NCBI GenBank assembly: GCA_023391895.1
Contig: JAEWAC010000214.1
Coordinates: 1-8,719 of the forward strand
Origin: Bacteroidota bacterium
GTDB taxonomy: Bacteria; Bacteroidota; Bacteroidia; Chitinophagales; Chitinophagaceae
DNA length: 8,719 bases
Reading direction: 5' to 3'
Each line of letters starts with the position of its first letter. Within the stretch, counting starts at the first letter, position 1. The position numbers and the translations under genes are program-made. Of this stretch, positions 6,856-8,719 are shown piece by piece. The notes under the pieces were generated by a model, which made no database searches, was not told the DNA's origin, and saw only the letters and a list, made by a program, of their open reading frames with translations.

Positions 6856-7920
6856 CTAAGCACTTTTAATTTTGTTTGTAATGATATTCATTAGGGCTTT
6901 GTATAAGTATCTTATATCTGTAGTAAGTGGATTCTTTTCCTTATCCTCAAAATATATTTTTTCCGACTCTATGTATTGTGCTACATCCTGCTTCAGCAGT
7001 GCGACATAAGGAGGCACACAGCCTGGCTTATATTTAAACCGCTTTTTTTTAAGATCTTCGGGGTATTCTGCTAAAAACCTTTTGCTTAATGGACGCACGC
7101 CTACCAGGTTCATTTCGCCTTTTACCACATTGATCAATTGCGGCAGTTCATCTAACCAATATCGCCGCATGAACCGGCCCCAGGAAGTCAGCCTAAAGTC
7201 ATGGGCCGGTTTACCAATTTCAGAATATCCATTTTGTTTGATTACATAATCCTGCAGGTATTCTGCATAGGGATGCATGGTCCGGAATTTGTACACGCCA
7301 ATCATTTCTCCGTTTTTACCAACGCGAGGCATTTTGTATAAAAGACCATAACTCGGCTTCATATCAAAAGCCGGCTCCTTTACTTTTTTAATGGCGAAAT
7401 AGATCAACCCGTTGATGCATTGATGATCAACAATTTCAAAGCCGCAGCACACCGCTCTTCCTAATGCTTCGGCCTTGGACAACAACCTGCCACGCCCCTT
7501 TGTAATAGTGAAATAAATTTTTTTTAGGCCCGCCACCTTTGGAAAAGCCCGCATGAAAACAAATTCAAGCCCGAAATATATATTGCGGAAAAAAGGAACT
7601 TTGTTGACCCGCATTCTTTCCCTTCGGGCAGTGAAAGTTTCGACACAACCAATGAATAAATCTCCGTTTTGCAGCTTTGCATTGACACATTCGAAAAATT
7701 TGTTGATGTATCTTATATCATTGATCCGGCTGATGTTAACAACTGCATTAATGTAGGCAGGTGACTCCAGGATGACTTTGGTAGTGGTGGTGGACACCAC
7801 CAATGTTTTATCGGATTTCAGGTCTACATATTTTGTTATGAAGTCCTTCTCATCTTCGCCGCATAAAAAGGATGTTTCAATCCTCTTTCTTTGGAAAGGC
7901 AGGGTGCTCACTAAACTCAT
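6856..7920 (-). CDS. Initiating sugar transferase (PF02397-type catalytic domain) with N-terminal methyltransferase-like region
   Basis: The protein has 354 residues. The C-terminal half, from about 190, is a bacterial sugar transferase (monotopic phosphoglycosyl transferase) domain. YKFRTM is at 210-215, FRLTSWGRFMRRYWLDELPQ at 242-261 contains the catalytic Asp257-Glu258 pair, and the GxRP site is GVRP at 274-277. Such enzymes move a sugar phosphate from a nucleotide sugar to undecaprenyl phosphate. The usual N-terminal membrane-dipping helix with K-R-x-x-D is absent. Instead, residues 1-185 look like the later part of a class I SAM-methyltransferase fold (ISRINDIRYINKFF at 63-76, then NGDLFIGCVE at 85-94). 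I recall similar two-part proteins in Bacteroidota loci, but the methyltransferase likeness is by eye and no glycine-rich SAM motif is seen. The ATG at 7920 is the first good start. The gene is directly followed by the oxidoreductase. Confidence 0.9.
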   Translation of the reverse strand: MSLVSTLPFQRKRIETSFLCGEDEKDFITKYVDLKSDKTLVVSTTTTKVILESPAYINAVVNISRINDIRYINKFFECVNAKLQNGDLFIGCVETFTARRERMRVNKVPFFRNIYFGLEFVFMRAFPKVAGLKKIYFTITKGRGRLLSKAEALGRAVCCGFEIVDHQCINGLIYFAIKKVKEPAFDMKPSYGLLYKMPRVGKNGEMIGVYKFRTMHPYAEYLQDYVIKQNGYSEIGKPAHDFRLTSWGRFMRRYWLDELPQLINVVKGEMNLVGVRPLSKRFLAEYPEDLKKKRFKYKPGCVPPYVALLKQDVAQYIESEKIYFEDKEKNPLTTDIRYLYKALMNIITNKIKSA

Positions 7921-8047
7921 AAAAATCAGTTTGATTCATTGGTTGATGTAATGAATTGCTGGGGTGCAACTTTTATGGTTATTAAGGATTGGCAATAAGA
8001 GAAGAGATTGATGTAAACAAGAAGTTGTAAAAACAGAAAAGGATTGG

Positions 8048-8152
8048 ATGTTTGGCTTAACCAGGAAAGAGGAGAGGAAAATAACAGCAGTAGATTTAAA
8101 ACAGATTAATGAACTTTTTGTGCAATGCGTTTATGAGCTTTATCAAAAGTAA
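8048..8152 (+). CDS. Doubtful small ORF, 34 residues
   Basis: An ATG at 8048 is preceded by AAAAGGA (8037-8043) and followed by 34 codons before TAA. The peptide starts MFGLTRKEERKITAVDLKQ and has a mixed charged and hydrophobic composition, with a possible amphipathic helix. The frame also stays open about 12 codons upstream of the ATG. It is opposite to every other gene and I recognise no family. Chance is a fair explanation for an open frame this short. Confidence 0.15.
   Translation: MFGLTRKEERKITAVDLKQINELFVQCVYELYQK
8144..8151 (-). promoter_or_regulatory. Possible Bacteroidota -7 promoter element before the sugar transferase
   Basis: On the minus strand this reads TACTTTTG, an exact match to the TAnnTTTG -7 consensus of Bacteroidota. 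No good TTTG or TTG lies 19-21 bases upstream. The distance to the sugar transferase start at 7920 is over 220 bases, implying a long leader. It is a candidate for the promoter of the sugar transferase and oxidoreductase genes, resting on one 8-base word. Confidence 0.3.
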
Positions 8153-8211
8153 AATCAATACGTATGAATCACTTCTTTAGAAACCATTTATTTATTCGAG
8201 CCTGATAGATT

Positions 8212-8240
8212 TGACTTATCCATGGTTATTCAATAAGTCA
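8212..8240. repeat. 8-bp inverted repeat after the dehydrogenase stop codon
   Basis: TGACTTAT (8212-8219) and ATAAGTCA (8233-8240) are exact reverse complements with a 13-base loop. It lies about 30 bases after the dehydrogenase stop in the transcribed direction. No T-run follows on the minus strand, so it is at most a weak or factor-assisted transcription end, or an mRNA-end hairpin. Confidence 0.35.
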
Positions 8241-8269
8241 GATAATTATACCGAAGTTTACACATCCGG

Positions 8270-8719
8270 CTACCAACAAAGGCCTTCATAATTGGGTAAT
8301 CTTTCCATGCTGCGAATCCGTACCAGGTCTATTACCGCATGCTTGTTTTTCAATAAGTCATAGTAGGCTTCCGGATCAAAGTTTCGGTTATTGATGATGA
8401 CAACATCATTGGCCGTTATGGCTTGTTCCAGGTCATCTGTTATAAACTCCGACAGGTGCGGCAGCCGCTCTTCAATAAAGGCCTTATTAGCACCCATCAA
8501 TTTTGAAAGACGGACATTTTCATCAATGATGGTGATACGATATCCCTTCCCAATCAATATTTCAGCCAGGTCAACAGACGGACTATATCTTAAATCATCG
8601 GTATCTTCTTTAAAGCTTAGTCCAATCAGGCAAATATTTCTTTTGCCTGTTTGCTCAATCAGATCAAACGCCTTTCGTTTCTGGTGTTCATTGGAAAGAT
8701 CAATGCCCCCAAGTACCGG
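8270..8719 (-). CDS. Nucleotide-sugar 6-dehydrogenase, AlgD-like C-terminal part (cut by right edge)
   Basis: The frame is open from the right edge to TAG at 8270-8272 and shows the last 149 residues. After a linker helix comes ICLIGLSFKEDTDDLRYSPS, the signature of the C-terminal nucleotide-binding domain of UDP-glucose/GDP-mannose dehydrogenases. The words GLSFK, TDDLR-x-SP, GANK, IE and the final EGLCW are close to GDP-mannose 6-dehydrogenase (AlgD), which makes GDP-mannuronate with two NAD+. The NAD-binding domain and the catalytic cysteine would lie beyond the window. UDP-glucose and UDP-HexNAc dehydrogenases share the SFK-x-x-T-D-D-x-R-x-S motif, so the substrate is a preference and not proof. 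The product would be a uronic acid donor for the polysaccharide. An earlier in-frame ATG at 8557 would cut the domain in two and is not a real start. Confidence 0.9.
   Translation of the reverse strand, partial: PVLGGIDLSNEHQKRKAFDLIEQTGKRNICLIGLSFKEDTDDLRYSPSVDLAEILIGKGYRITIIDENVRLSKLMGANKAFIEERLPHLSEFITDDLEQAITANDVVIINNRNFDPEAYYDLLKNKHAVIDLVRIRSMERLPNYEGLCW

Larger units (their letters stand above)
7921..8269. other. Intergenic region between dehydrogenase and sugar transferase
   Basis: These 349 bases separate the AlgD-like gene from the sugar transferase. They hold an inverted repeat just after the dehydrogenase stop, a TAnnTTTG word and a doubtful small frame on the plus strand, each listed separately. 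The minus-strand leader is pyrimidine-rich, with few G residues around 7985-8110. A promoter for the sugar transferase and oxidoreductase genes is the most likely content. Confidence 0.55.

Noticed and set aside
8229..8360. The word TTCAATAAGTCA occurring at 8229-8240 and 8349-8360
   Set aside because: Two copies of a 12-base AT-rich word, one of them inside coding sequence, with no further copies noticed; not a convincing repeat family.
1..8719. CRISPR array, tRNA, rRNA, insertion sequence, toxin-antitoxin or defence system
   Set aside because: No regularly spaced repeats, transposase-like protein, terminal repeats or RNA gene signatures were seen; all recognisable genes belong to polysaccharide synthesis.

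Overview
The window is part of a surface-polysaccharide (exopolysaccharide, capsule or O-antigen type) biosynthesis locus, probably from a Bacteroidota species, perhaps of the Chitinophagales. The taxonomic guess rests on three things: moderately AT-rich DNA, starts mostly without a Shine-Dalgarno sequence, and an unusual sugar transferase type (a methyltransferase-like half fused to the catalytic domain) that I associate with that phylum. All eight convincing genes lie on the minus strand, so transcription runs from the right edge to the left.

In transcription order: (1) the C-terminal part of an AlgD-like nucleotide-sugar 6-dehydrogenase (8270-8719, cut by the window edge); (2) a 349-base gap; (3) a sugar transferase that would start the repeat unit (6856-7920); (4) two bases later, a Gfo/Idh/MocA oxidoreductase of WbpB/WlbA type (5738-6853); (5) a 376-base gap; (6) a sugar N-formyltransferase (4615-5361), overlapping by 4 bases (7) a DegT/DnrJ/EryC1/StrS aminotransferase (3479-4618); (8) a gap of about 320 bases; (9) a CE4/NodB polysaccharide deacetylase with an N-terminal hydrophobic helix (2250-3155); (10) a second, divergent DegT-family protein (952-2127); (11) a BioF2/CelD-like GNAT acyltransferase (1-877, cut by the left edge).

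A coherent reading is that the dehydrogenase supplies a uronic-acid nucleotide sugar and the sugar transferase loads the first sugar phosphate on the lipid carrier. The oxidoreductase, aminotransferase and formyltransferase would then make an N-formylated amino sugar, and the deacetylase and GNAT protein would tailor the glycan or its precursors. The best-supported link is aminotransferase plus formyltransferase, because the genes overlap and the chemistry is consecutive. Adding the oxidoreductase gives a plausible C3 oxidation, transamination and N-formylation route, which would be a formyl variant of the Wbp/Wlb diamino-uronate pathway. That step is inference.

The two leftmost genes look more G+C-rich than the middle genes, so the locus may be a mosaic. 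I see no tRNA, rRNA, CRISPR array, insertion sequence or phage gene. No wholly new system is evident; the notable points are the formyltransferase variant pathway, the two-domain sugar transferase and two unlike DegT proteins in one locus.
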